A stretch of 26,525 nt of DNA, taken from positions 1 through 26,525 of the forward strand of contig CAYTSW010000026.1 in NCBI GenBank assembly GCA_964440605.1, given 5' to 3'. How positions within the stretch are numbered: the stretch's first letter is position 1; each line of letters starts with the position of its first letter. Source of the stretch: CAYTSW01 sp964440605 (GTDB lineage Bacteria; Planctomycetota; Phycisphaerae; Phycisphaerales; UBA1924). A program made the translations under genes and the position numbers. The notes below the pieces were generated by a model. It searched no databases and was not told the DNA's origin. It was given only the letters and a program-made list of their open reading frames with translations. This document shows, piece after piece, positions 7,963 to 14,884 of this stretch.

Positions 7963-9306
7963 ATGCCCCGCGTTCTGATCGCTCTGACCACACCCGCCCT
8001 GTTGCTCTCGATCGCCTCCGCCGGCGAGCTCGACCCGCCGGCGGGCCCTGTCTCCCCGACGTTCAAGACGCTCGACGAGGTCGAGCCGCGCACACCGCTG
8101 ACGCTCGAAGGTCAGCCGGGCGACGCCGACAGCTTCTTCCGCATCACCCAGCCCGGCTCCTATTACGTCACCGAGGACGTGCTGGCCAAGGGCCGCAAGG
8201 GCATCGAGATCGAGACGACCGGAGCCGTCACCATTGACCTCATGGGCTTCACGCTCGAGGGCGGCCCCGACGGCGCGGTGGATGCGAAGAACGGCATCGA
8301 CGTCATCGACGCGCGAGCCGTGACGATCCACAACGGGCACCTCCGCGGCTTCGACAACGCCGTCGACACCTTCACCGGCGACGCGAGCATCCCCAGCGGC
8401 GTACGCATCCACGACCTGACCATCACCGGGTGCGACGGGCTCGGCGTCGACGTGGGCGACAACGCCATCATCGAACGCCTGGTCATCACCGACGCCGCCA
8501 ACGGCGCCATCAACGCCCGCGACAACGCGATCATCCGCGACGTCGTCGTCGACAACCCGGGCTTCAACGGCATCTCGACCATCCGCAACGCGGTCGTCGA
8601 ACGCTGCGTCGTCCGCGACGCGACCTTCAACGGCTTCGCGCTGGGCATCGGGAGCACCGTCAAGCACTCGACAGCCTCGGACAACGGCCTCGACGGTTTC
8701 TCGCTTCTCGAGAACGCTCAGGCGATCGACTGCACGGCGCGGAGCAACGGCACGCACGGCTTCGACGTAGACAACCGATCACGCGCGATGCGCTGCGTCG
8801 CCGACGGGAACAGTGGCTTCGGCTTCGACCTCAGCCCTCACAGCGTGGTGGATGACTCGACAATCACCGATAACTCTGACGGAGGCGTCCGCGCGGCAAA
8901 CAACACCACCATCCGCGGCTGCACGATGACCAACAACAACGGCGGCGCCGATGTCCTGCTCGGCGAACAGTCTCTGATCATCGATTGCACGATCGACAGC
9001 CTCAATCGCTGCGTTCAGATTGTCGGCAGCAGTGTGCGCATCATCGACAACCATTTCCGTGCGCCCGGCGTCATGGTCGGCATCTTCGATCCCACTTTTG
9101 GCACAGCTGTGATCGAACGCAACACCTTCGCCGCCTCAGGCATCGCCGTGTCTCTCGTCGATGGCTCGTCGGGCTGCCTGGTGATCCGCAACCGCATCGA
9201 ACTTGGCGTGAACCAGCTCATCGACGCCGATCCTGCGGACCACGATCTCGGCAGTACGCCCACGTCGCTCACCAATGCTCCTTGGTATGCCAACCTCGTG
9301 TATTGA
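7963..9306 (+). CDS. Secreted right-handed beta-helix repeat protein
   Basis: 447 residues. The ATG at 7963 has an excellent Shine-Dalgarno (GGAGGAAG, 7951-7958). The signal peptide is residues 1-20 (MPRVLIALTTPALLLSIASA), then the LDPPAGPV motif. The segment SFFRITQPGSYYVTEDV is the usual entry to planctomycete beta-helix proteins. From about residue 85 to 425 there are some 15 rungs with the 20-25 residue periodicity of pectate-lyase/NosD-like folds, recognisable as repeats of the form N-a-I-I-r-x-x-x-v-x-x-N (NAIIERLVITDAANGA, NAIIRDVVVDNPGFNG, NTTIRGCTMTNNNGG). No catalytic residues of a known polysaccharide lyase were recognised, so it may bind or cleave a polysaccharide or be structural. 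Confidence 0.88.
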   Translation: MPRVLIALTTPALLLSIASAGELDPPAGPVSPTFKTLDEVEPRTPLTLEGQPGDADSFFRITQPGSYYVTEDVLAKGRKGIEIETTGAVTIDLMGFTLEGGPDGAVDAKNGIDVIDARAVTIHNGHLRGFDNAVDTFTGDASIPSGVRIHDLTITGCDGLGVDVGDNAIIERLVITDAANGAINARDNAIIRDVVVDNPGFNGISTIRNAVVERCVVRDATFNGFALGIGSTVKHSTASDNGLDGFSLLENAQAIDCTARSNGTHGFDVDNRSRAMRCVADGNSGFGFDLSPHSVVDDSTITDNSDGGVRAANNTTIRGCTMTNNNGGADVLLGEQSLIIDCTIDSLNRCVQIVGSSVRIIDNHFRAPGVMVGIFDPTFGTAVIERNTFAASGIAVSLVDGSSGCLVIRNRIELGVNQLIDADPADHDLGSTPTSLTNAPWYANLVY

Positions 9307-9467
9307 CCGCGCACGGGGCCGAGCCGCTCGAAGACCTGTTGTACTGACGACATCGCTCGTTCTCCCGACACGCAGTCGAAGGCGATGCGGGAGCCCCAGC
9401 TCCAGATGGGCAAGGGCGCCTCGGAGATACGCAAACTCGATACGTGCAACCGAGTGATAAGCCCGAT

Positions 9468-9494
9468 CACTGGCCCGCAGAGCCGGGGTCAGTG
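9468..9494 (+). terminator. Possible hairpin between convergent beta-helix gene and nuoF
   Basis: CACTG (9468-9472) pairs with CAGTG (9490-9494), G9473 with T9489 as a wobble, and CCC (9474-9476) with GGG (9486-9488), leaving a 9-base loop. It pairs slightly better in the rightward transcript but lies closer to the nuoF stop (26 bases). No U-tract. The rest of 9307-9519 shows nothing recognisable. Confidence 0.3.
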
Positions 9495-9519
9495 GCACCC
9501 GTCTCATTCGCAAAGTGGT

Positions 9520-10923
9520 TCAGGCGTTCGCCGCCGGGCCCACGCTCATCGTCATTGGCACGAAGCTCGGCTTCACGCGGCGTTCGAACTCGTCCCAGTA
9601 CTTGTTCATGATCGTGCGCACGGCCCAGTTGTTGCCGTCGGCCAGGCCACAGATCGTCGTGCCGGGCATCGCGCCCATGCTGGTGGCGATCTCCAGGGCG
9701 AGGTCGAGGTCCTTCGTCTTGCCGCGCCCGTCTTCGACCTTGGTCATGAGCTGGTACAGCCAGCCCGAGCCCTCGCGGCAGGGAGTGCACTGGCCGCAGC
9801 TCTCGTGCTTGAAGAAGCGCGCGATGTTGCGCGCGACCATCACCATGTCGGTGTCTTCGTCGAAGACGGTGGGACAGGCGGTGCCCAAGCCCAGCACGTT
9901 GTAGCGCCCGATGTCGAAGTCCATCTCGGCGTCGAACTCGTCGGGGCCGAGGATGCCCGTCGACACGCCGCCGGCGATAGCGCCCTTGAACTTCTTGCCG
10001 CCGCGCATGCCCTGGCAGTGGTCCTCGACGAGCACGCGCAGAGGGATGCCCAGGTCGCACTCATACACACCCGGGCGGTTGACGTGCCCGGAGACGCCCA
10101 TCAGCTTCGTGCCGAAGCTCGGCGCACCGCCAACACCCTCGGTGCCTTGCCGGCTGAACCAGTCCTTGCCGTGCTCGGTGATCGAGGGCAGGTGGGCGAG
10201 CGTTTCGACGTTGTTGATGATCGTCGGCTTGCCGAAGAGGCCCTTGACAGCGGGGAAGGGCGGCTTGATGCGCGGCCAGCCGCGCTTGCCCTCAAGGCTC
10301 TCGATCAGGCCCGTCTCCTCGCCACAGATGTACGCGCCGGCCCCGCGGTGGAGGTAGCACTCGACCCTGAAGGGTTCGCCCGTCGCGGTGGTCGCGCCCT
10401 TGAGCAGGCCGTCGCCGCCGAAGACGCCGTGCTCGTACGCCTCGCGGATGGCCTTCTCGACGACCATGGCCTGGTGGTGATACTCGCCTCGGATGTAGAT
10501 GTACGCCCTGTCGAGCTTGCAGGCGTAGCAGCAGATGGCGATGCCTTCGAGCATGATGTGGGGGTCGAAGTCCATCAGCAGCCGGTCCTTGAAGGTGCCG
10601 GGCTCGGACTCGTCGGCGTTGATCGCGAGGTAGCGGAAGTCGCCCTTGTCGAGGCGCTCGACCTGCGAGCCCTCGGCCTTGGGGAGGAAGGACCACTTGA
10701 GCCCGGTGGGGAAGCCCGCGCCGCCGCGGCCGCGGAGTTGGCTGCTCTTGACCTCGTTGACGAGGTCGTCGGGATGCATGGTGATGGCCTTCTTGAGGGC
10801 CTGATAGCCGCCGGTCCGGACGTACTCGTCGTAGCTGACGACCGTGCGGTCTTTCGGATCGCCGTACGGGTAGCACGGGATGCGTTGCGTGAGAACCGGA
10901 CCGGGCATTTTGGGGGTGTACAT
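9520..10923 (-). CDS. nuoF: NADH-quinone oxidoreductase subunit F (NADH/FMN-binding)
   Basis: Complex I electron-input subunit that takes hydride from NADH to FMN and passes electrons to iron-sulfur cluster N3. 467 residues from ATG 10923, which has GGAGG at the right distance; an in-frame extension to 11130 runs into the neighbouring lipoprotein gene and is rejected. Glycine-rich NADH loop RGRGGAGFPTGLKW (64-77), FMN motif NADESEPGTFKDR (102-114), the SLBB-type middle, and 4Fe-4S ligands C376, C379, C382 and C425 (ESCGQCTPCREG ... TTICGL) are all present. Length is normal or slightly long. No nuoE, nuoG or other subunit is adjacent, so it is separated from the rest of a complex, or acts as a diaphorase subunit of another NAD-linked enzyme. 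Confidence 0.95.
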   Translation of the reverse strand: MYTPKMPGPVLTQRIPCYPYGDPKDRTVVSYDEYVRTGGYQALKKAITMHPDDLVNEVKSSQLRGRGGAGFPTGLKWSFLPKAEGSQVERLDKGDFRYLAINADESEPGTFKDRLLMDFDPHIMLEGIAICCYACKLDRAYIYIRGEYHHQAMVVEKAIREAYEHGVFGGDGLLKGATTATGEPFRVECYLHRGAGAYICGEETGLIESLEGKRGWPRIKPPFPAVKGLFGKPTIINNVETLAHLPSITEHGKDWFSRQGTEGVGGAPSFGTKLMGVSGHVNRPGVYECDLGIPLRVLVEDHCQGMRGGKKFKGAIAGGVSTGILGPDEFDAEMDFDIGRYNVLGLGTACPTVFDEDTDMVMVARNIARFFKHESCGQCTPCREGSGWLYQLMTKVEDGRGKTKDLDLALEIATSMGAMPGTTICGLADGNNWAVRTIMNKYWDEFERRVKPSFVPMTMSVGPAANA

Positions 10924-11011
10924 ATCGCCTCCGTGTTCGGGGCCATGGTAGAGGCGGATGCCGGAGCCGTCGCGCCGATGGATCTGTGCGACGGCAGATC
11001 CCCCACCCGTC

Positions 11012-11638
11012 TCAGGGCATGACCGGAAGCTGATCCCACACCGGCAGTTCGCCATTGCGCCCATCGATCCACAGACCGGGCGGCAGCGGGCGGTGTTCAA
11101 CGCCGTCGAGGAGGACCTCGTTTCGATCATTGAGCACGAGCATCACCTCGTACGGGCCGGGGCGCTCGAGCTCGTACCAGGCCCGCTCGGACGGAGAGGC
11201 CTCGAGAGCCGGTTCGACATCGTCTCCGGTCCCGGCGTTGCGTGGGGCGGGCGTTGGCAGGGCCCGGGCTTCTATCCAGACGACGCCGTCGTCATTCCCG
11301 GTGGACCAGCCGGGGCGGCCGGCGGCGATGCCCTCGCGCTGGCCCGGCCCGATGATGATCGCAAGGCTGTCGCGGGTCCGGATATCGTCGATGCCCAGCG
11401 GGGTACTAACGTTCACCTTGCCGACCCACAGCCGCAGGGCGATCGGATGATCAGAGGTGTTCTCGAAGACGACGAGTGGACCGCCGAGCGGAGCGTTGGC
11501 CGCCAGCACGCCCAGCGTCGTCCCGCCGATCGCGGCCCCAGTCACGGGGAAGGGCGAGACGCTGAAGCACCCGACGAGGGCGGAGCCGGCAAACAGCGAC
11601 AGCAGGCCAGCGAAGGTTCGACGGCGGTGATGAATCAT
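11012..11638 (-). CDS. Lipoprotein of unknown function
   Basis: 208 residues. The N-terminus is basic (MIHHRRRTF), then a hydrophobic stretch ending in a lipobox, ALVGC, so a diacylglyceryl cysteine at about residue 24 is expected. The body contains FENTSDHPIALRLWVGKVN and a C-terminal strand-rich part (GPYEVMLVLNDRNEVLLDG). No known domain was recognised; the alternating hydrophobic pattern suggests a small beta-sandwich. The stop codon of the small gene upstream ends 3 bases before this ATG, which suggests translational coupling because no separate Shine-Dalgarno is evident. nuoF begins 88 bases downstream and could share the transcript. Confidence 0.72.
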   Translation of the reverse strand: MIHHRRRTFAGLLSLFAGSALVGCFSVSPFPVTGAAIGGTTLGVLAANAPLGGPLVVFENTSDHPIALRLWVGKVNVSTPLGIDDIRTRDSLAIIIGPGQREGIAAGRPGWSTGNDDGVVWIEARALPTPAPRNAGTGDDVEPALEASPSERAWYELERPGPYEVMLVLNDRNEVLLDGVEHRPLPPGLWIDGRNGELPVWDQLPVMP

Positions 11639-11641
11639 CGG

Positions 11642-11902
11642 TCAGTGCTCGCGCTGGTTGGGTGTCGGCTTGCGTGCCCCATCTCGGGGAGGGGATACTT
11701 CAACTTCTTCAATGGTCGTTCGGCGAAAGGTGACCTCGCGGCCTTCGACCTCCTCCACCCGTTCTTCGTCCGAACGCCGCTCCGCCTTGGCCGGTCGATC
11801 CCCGACATCGGCCGAAACGCTCTCCCAGATATGCCCAAAGAAGCGTCCGACGGACCACGCCAACGAACGTCCGGAACGATCTGGAGGGCCTCCTGACGCC
11901 AT
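11642..11902 (-). CDS. Small hydrophilic protein of unknown function
   Basis: 86 residues from ATG 11902 (a TTG at 11920 is the alternative). A short amphipathic segment (LAWSVGRFFGHIWESV) is followed by a highly charged stretch with REVTFRRTTIEEVEV. It ends 3 bases before the lipoprotein start, as in a tight operon, which is the main reason for accepting it. A leftward frame of 67 codons in the same place (11635-11838) has poorer composition. Its start codon shares two bases with the start codon of the rightward gene. Function unknown; it might be a peripheral membrane protein. Confidence 0.55.
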   Translation of the reverse strand: MASGGPPDRSGRSLAWSVGRFFGHIWESVSADVGDRPAKAERRSDEERVEEVEGREVTFRRTTIEEVEVSPPRDGARKPTPNQREH

Positions 11903-12491
11903 GCGAGAGGATAGGGACAATCACGCGGTCACGCAGCCCGGAGTCGACCCGCTGCACTACGCCCAGCCGATCGATCGGACCGTCTTCCTGATCGTCCTTG
12001 TGCTCGAGGCCGGGTCGCTGATCACCTGCGGGGCGATCATCATCGGCGTCGGCGCCTCTCCGTGGCTGCTTCTCGTCCTGCTCGCCTGCGCAGCGCTCCC
12101 GCTGCTGCTGCTCAAAGCCGCCCGCCTCCGGGTGCGCCTCGCAGACGACCACCTTCGATGGACCTTCTGGCCTTTCTGGGCCGGCCGCGTGCCCTACGAC
12201 GACATCGAAACCGCCAAGCCCATCACGCTTGACGCAATGGGCGACTTCGGCGGCTGGGGGCCCAAGCTGTCGTGGGACTTCAAACGCTTCGGCGCCGTTG
12301 CCGCCAGCGGCCCGGCGGTCGAGATCGCGCGTGTGTCCAAAGAGCGGACGTTCGTCCTCACCTGTCCCGACGCGGAGACGCTGGCCGCCGAACTGCTTGA
12401 GCGGGCGTTGGCGACGCAAGGCGAGCCATCCCCGGCCGGCGCGTCCCCCGCTCCCACTACCGAACCCATCGCGGAAGGACACTTTTCGTGA
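11901..12491 (+). CDS. Membrane protein with bacterial PH-like domain
   Basis: 196 residues. ATG 11901 has GGAGGG 12 bases upstream. Two adjacent membrane spans (TVFLIVLVLEAGSLITCGAI and WLLLVLLACAALPLLLL) precede a cytoplasmic domain starting RLRVRLADDHLRWTFWPFWAGRVPYDDI, with a later strand pair and EIARVSKERTFVLTCPDAETLAAELLERAL. That layout, two spans then a barrel closed by an alpha helix, resembles small bacterial PH-like (bPH) membrane proteins. The C-terminal 25 residues are Pro/Ala-rich. It overlaps the next gene by 4 bases (GTGA), so the two are translationally coupled. Role unknown. Confidence 0.7.
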   Translation: MREDRDNHAVTQPGVDPLHYAQPIDRTVFLIVLVLEAGSLITCGAIIIGVGASPWLLLVLLACAALPLLLLKAARLRVRLADDHLRWTFWPFWAGRVPYDDIETAKPITLDAMGDFGGWGPKLSWDFKRFGAVAASGPAVEIARVSKERTFVLTCPDAETLAAELLERALATQGEPSPAGASPAPTTEPIAEGHFS

Positions 12492-12868
12492 AGCGCTTGA
12501 CCATCGTCGTTGCCTGCCTCTGGTTGATCCTGATGGGCTTCGTGCTCAGCCCCCCCGCTGCCGCGCAAACCCAGACCTCGTCCGCACAGAACACCCAGGC
12601 GATCAACGATCTCGAACAGCGCGTGTTCGACCTCGAGCGCGAGTTCAACAAGTTCGCCAGCGGGGCGCTGATCCTCTGGTTGTTCGGCACGGTGTGCGCA
12701 CTGTGGGCGATCTACTCGGGCCGCAATCCGTGGGTCTGGTTCTTCTTCGGGTACCTCTTCAGCTTCTTCACCGTGCTGTTCATGCTCGCCAAGGCCGGGA
12801 GCGACAAGGCCGAGATCCAGGCGACGGGCGGCTACCCGCCGCTGGCCCCCCACCGCGGCTACCGCTGA
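12488..12868 (+). CDS. Small exported/membrane protein with coiled-coil segment
   Basis: 126 residues from GTG 12488, which overlaps the preceding stop (GTGA); GGAAGGA lies upstream. There is a signal peptide or signal anchor (LTIVVACLWLILMGFVLSPPAAA), a short heptad-like segment (QAINDLEQRVFDLEREFNKF, about 37-56), then two membrane spans (ALILWLFGTVCALWAIY and VWFFFGYLFSFFTVLFML) and a polar Pro/Gly tail. This could place the coiled coil in the periplasm. No known family was recognised. The coupling suggests it works with the PH-like membrane protein. Confidence 0.72.
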   Translation: MKRLTIVVACLWLILMGFVLSPPAAAQTQTSSAQNTQAINDLEQRVFDLEREFNKFASGALILWLFGTVCALWAIYSGRNPWVWFFFGYLFSFFTVLFMLAKAGSDKAEIQATGGYPPLAPHRGYR

Positions 12869-12887
12869 CGCCTCGTAGACTTCCGGC

Positions 12888-13844
12888 ATGACCGCCCACG
12901 CCACAAGTTCTTCGTCCGCCGACACGCTCCCGCCGCCCGTCGCCGTCGACCGCGTGATGGCGGATCGGCGGGCCAAGTCCTTCACGACGCGCTCGATCAA
13001 GACCTCGGCCAAGCACCGCGCGATCCGCCTGGCGATTTCGATGGTCGATCTGACAACGCTGGAGGGCAAGGACTCACCCGAGAAGGTGCGGGCGCTCTGC
13101 CGCAAGGCCGTCACCCCCGACGCCGCTTTCAACACGAGCGTGCAGCCGGAGGACCGGTTGCCTTCGGTCGGCGCCGTCTGCGTGTACCCGGAGCTGGTGC
13201 CCGTCGCGGTCGAGGCGGTCGCGGGTTCGGGCGTGCACGTCGCCGCGGTCGCGACGGGCTTCCCGTCAGGCCAGTATCCGCTGGAGGTGCGTCTGGACGA
13301 CACCGAGCGGGCGATTCGGGCCGGGGCGAGCGAGATCGACATGGTCATCAGCCGCGGGGCGTTCCTCGCCGGGCGGTATCGGCAGGTGGCCGACGAAGTC
13401 CGCGCGGTGAAGAACGTCACGGGCGATCGGGCGCACCTCAAGGTGATCCTCGAAACGGGCGAGCTCGAGACGTACGACGCCGTGCGCCGAGCGAGCGACA
13501 TCGCGATGCACGCGGGGCTCGCCGCGGGCGACTTCATCAAGACCAGCACGGGCAAGGTGAGCCCGGCGGCCACAATGCCCGTGACGCTCGTCATGCTCGA
13601 GGCCATCCGCGACTTCCACCGCCAAACGGGCATCCGCATCGGCATGAAGCCCGCCGGCGGCATCCGCACCTCCAAGCAGGCGCTGCACTACCTCGTCATG
13701 GTGAAGGAAACCCTGGGCGAGGCGTGGCTCACGCCCGAACTCTTCCGCTTCGGCGCCAGCTCCCTGCTCGACGACCTCATCCTCCAAGCGCGGCGGCTCA
13801 CGACCAACCGCTACCACGCGAACTTCGACGTGCCGGGCGGGTAG
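12888..13844 (+). CDS. deoC: Deoxyribose-phosphate aldolase
   Basis: Class I aldolase that cleaves 2-deoxy-D-ribose 5-phosphate to glyceraldehyde 3-phosphate and acetaldehyde in deoxynucleoside breakdown. 318 residues, longer than the short bacterial type (about 220-260) because of an N-terminal extension of about 50 residues. Catalytic residues line up with E. coli DeoC: Schiff-base lysine K218 in DFIKTSTGKV, proton-relay lysine K254 in GMKPAGGIR, and D151 in SEIDMVI. It lies 19 bases after the small membrane protein gene and may share its transcript, though the functions look unrelated. Repeat copy B starts at the base after its stop codon. Confidence 0.95.
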   Translation: MTAHATSSSSADTLPPPVAVDRVMADRRAKSFTTRSIKTSAKHRAIRLAISMVDLTTLEGKDSPEKVRALCRKAVTPDAAFNTSVQPEDRLPSVGAVCVYPELVPVAVEAVAGSGVHVAAVATGFPSGQYPLEVRLDDTERAIRAGASEIDMVISRGAFLAGRYRQVADEVRAVKNVTGDRAHLKVILETGELETYDAVRRASDIAMHAGLAAGDFIKTSTGKVSPAATMPVTLVMLEAIRDFHRQTGIRIGMKPAGGIRTSKQALHYLVMVKETLGEAWLTPELFRFGASSLLDDLILQARRLTTNRYHANFDVPGG

Positions 13845-14020
13845 AGGCAGGTACACGGAGCAACGGAGGGAAGAGAGACAATAAAGAGGGGAAGAGGGGG
13901 CCCAGGCAGCGATGCAGGCGTCCAAGCACGCAACCGCGTCCGCTTCCCTCGCCAGCGCACTCTGTCTTACTGTCTTTCTCCGTGTCCTCCGTTCCCTCCG
14001 TTTCTCTGTGTACGGCCTTC
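13845..14020. repeat. Palindromic dispersed repeat, copy B
   Basis: Left arm from 13845 (AGGCAGGTACACGGAGCAAC, then GGAGGGAAGAGAGAC) pairs imperfectly with the right arm ending at 14020 (GTCCTCCGTTCCCTCCG, then TTTCTCTGTGTACGGCCTTC). About 60 bases of unrelated sequence separate the arms. The left end touches the deoC stop and the right end touches the TGA (14021-14023) of the leftward pseudogene. It lies between convergent genes and would form a long stem in either transcript. Confidence 0.85.
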
Positions 14021-14676
14021 TCAGCTCACGACAGCGCGACGTCGGCGAGGCGTGACCCGCAGCGTCAGCACCGCGACGGCTCCGTGGCCGGGGATCGCGG
14101 CGATGCGGAAACCGACGAAGCTTGAGATGCCCGTCGGCCGTTCGCCGAAGCGTGTGGTCGAGCGGAGGTTGACCTCGCCCAGGGTCCACGCGCCGACTCG
14201 GATGCCTCGCGCGGGCCCGATGAGGGCTTGTTCCACTCCTACATGCTCCCGCCCATGTCGCGCAGGCCCCAGTAGTGGGGCGCGTAGCTGGCGACGGGTT
14301 GGACATTGCCCGTGACGCCGTTGATGCCGGCGTCGACGCCGGCGGTGTTCTCGCGGCCCGAGACGAGGCTGTAGGTGAACGAGCCGTCATCGCCGGAGCG
14401 AGTGATGCCACCGAAGGAGCCGCCCATCGCGCTGAACCACAGACCGTCCGGATCGCTGGCGACGACGGCGTTCAGAAACTGGGCGTACGGGGCGTTGGTG
14501 ACCTCGGTAGTCGCCATGAGGCACTCGTAGTCGACGGCTCCGAAATCGGTCAGCGGGTCCGGCGCATTGCCGGGGTCGCCGATGGTGGCCCACTCGAAGG
14601 CGACGCCGCCCAAGGCGGGCGTACCGATCGCGGCCAGGGCGACGCCCAGGCACACGGTGCGTGTGTTCAACAGCAT
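14021..14676 (-). pseudogene. Decayed SUMF1 (formylglycine-generating enzyme-like) PEP-CTERM protein
   Basis: The N-terminal frame (14676 to 14239) has a signal peptide, FEWATIGDPGNAPD, MATTEVTNAPYAQFLNAV and GGITRSGDDGSFTYSLVSGREN, all typical of planctomycete secreted SUMF1-domain proteins. It then jumps to YWGLRDMGGSM and meets TAG at 14239-14241, followed in the same frame by EWNKPSSGPR. Family members have GGN-x-W-EWN here, so the TAG probably replaces a tryptophan codon. Near 14206 the reading moves to another frame, giving GIRVGAW, LRSTTRFG and VGFRIAAIP, then a degenerate PEP-CTERM-like tail ending RRRRAVVS. The usual middle segment (VSWYDA...ANWLHNG) is absent. So there is one nonsense, one frameshift and an internal deletion. 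AGGAGAG precedes the original ATG. Confidence 0.78.
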
Positions 14677-14884
14677 GATGCTCTCTCCTGATCCCTGCGC
14701 GAGGTTCGGTTACCCCGGGCCGTGCACGCCCGGATACTCGATCTAGACTACTACTTGTCGATGGGTTTGCACGGGTTTTGTGGGACACGTGACGACTGGC
14801 GGGGCTCGTCAACTGCGCGGCTGTGTGGACGCCGCCCGCGTCGCTTTTTCGCCCCGAACCGGTTGGAGGGCCGATACTTCCGTC
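14677..14884. other. Divergent intergenic region upstream of ftsK
   Basis: 208 bases between the SUMF1 pseudogene and ftsK. It contains a 6-bp inverted repeat (CCGGGC 14715-14720, GCCCGG 14728-14733, 7-base spacer) that could be an operator or a leader hairpin. No clear sigma-70 promoter was found. Confidence 0.35.

Noticed and set aside
9385..11022. 545-codon rightward open frame
   Set aside because: Antisense shadow of nuoF; no domain resemblance and no ribosome binding site.
12194..13675. 493-codon leftward open frame
   Set aside because: Antisense to the small membrane genes and deoC, all of which have motif or coupling support.
14780..14884. N-terminal extension of ftsK from an earlier ATG
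   Set aside because: The extra 35 residues are Arg/Cys-rich and the later ATG gives the usual short polar head before the first membrane span.
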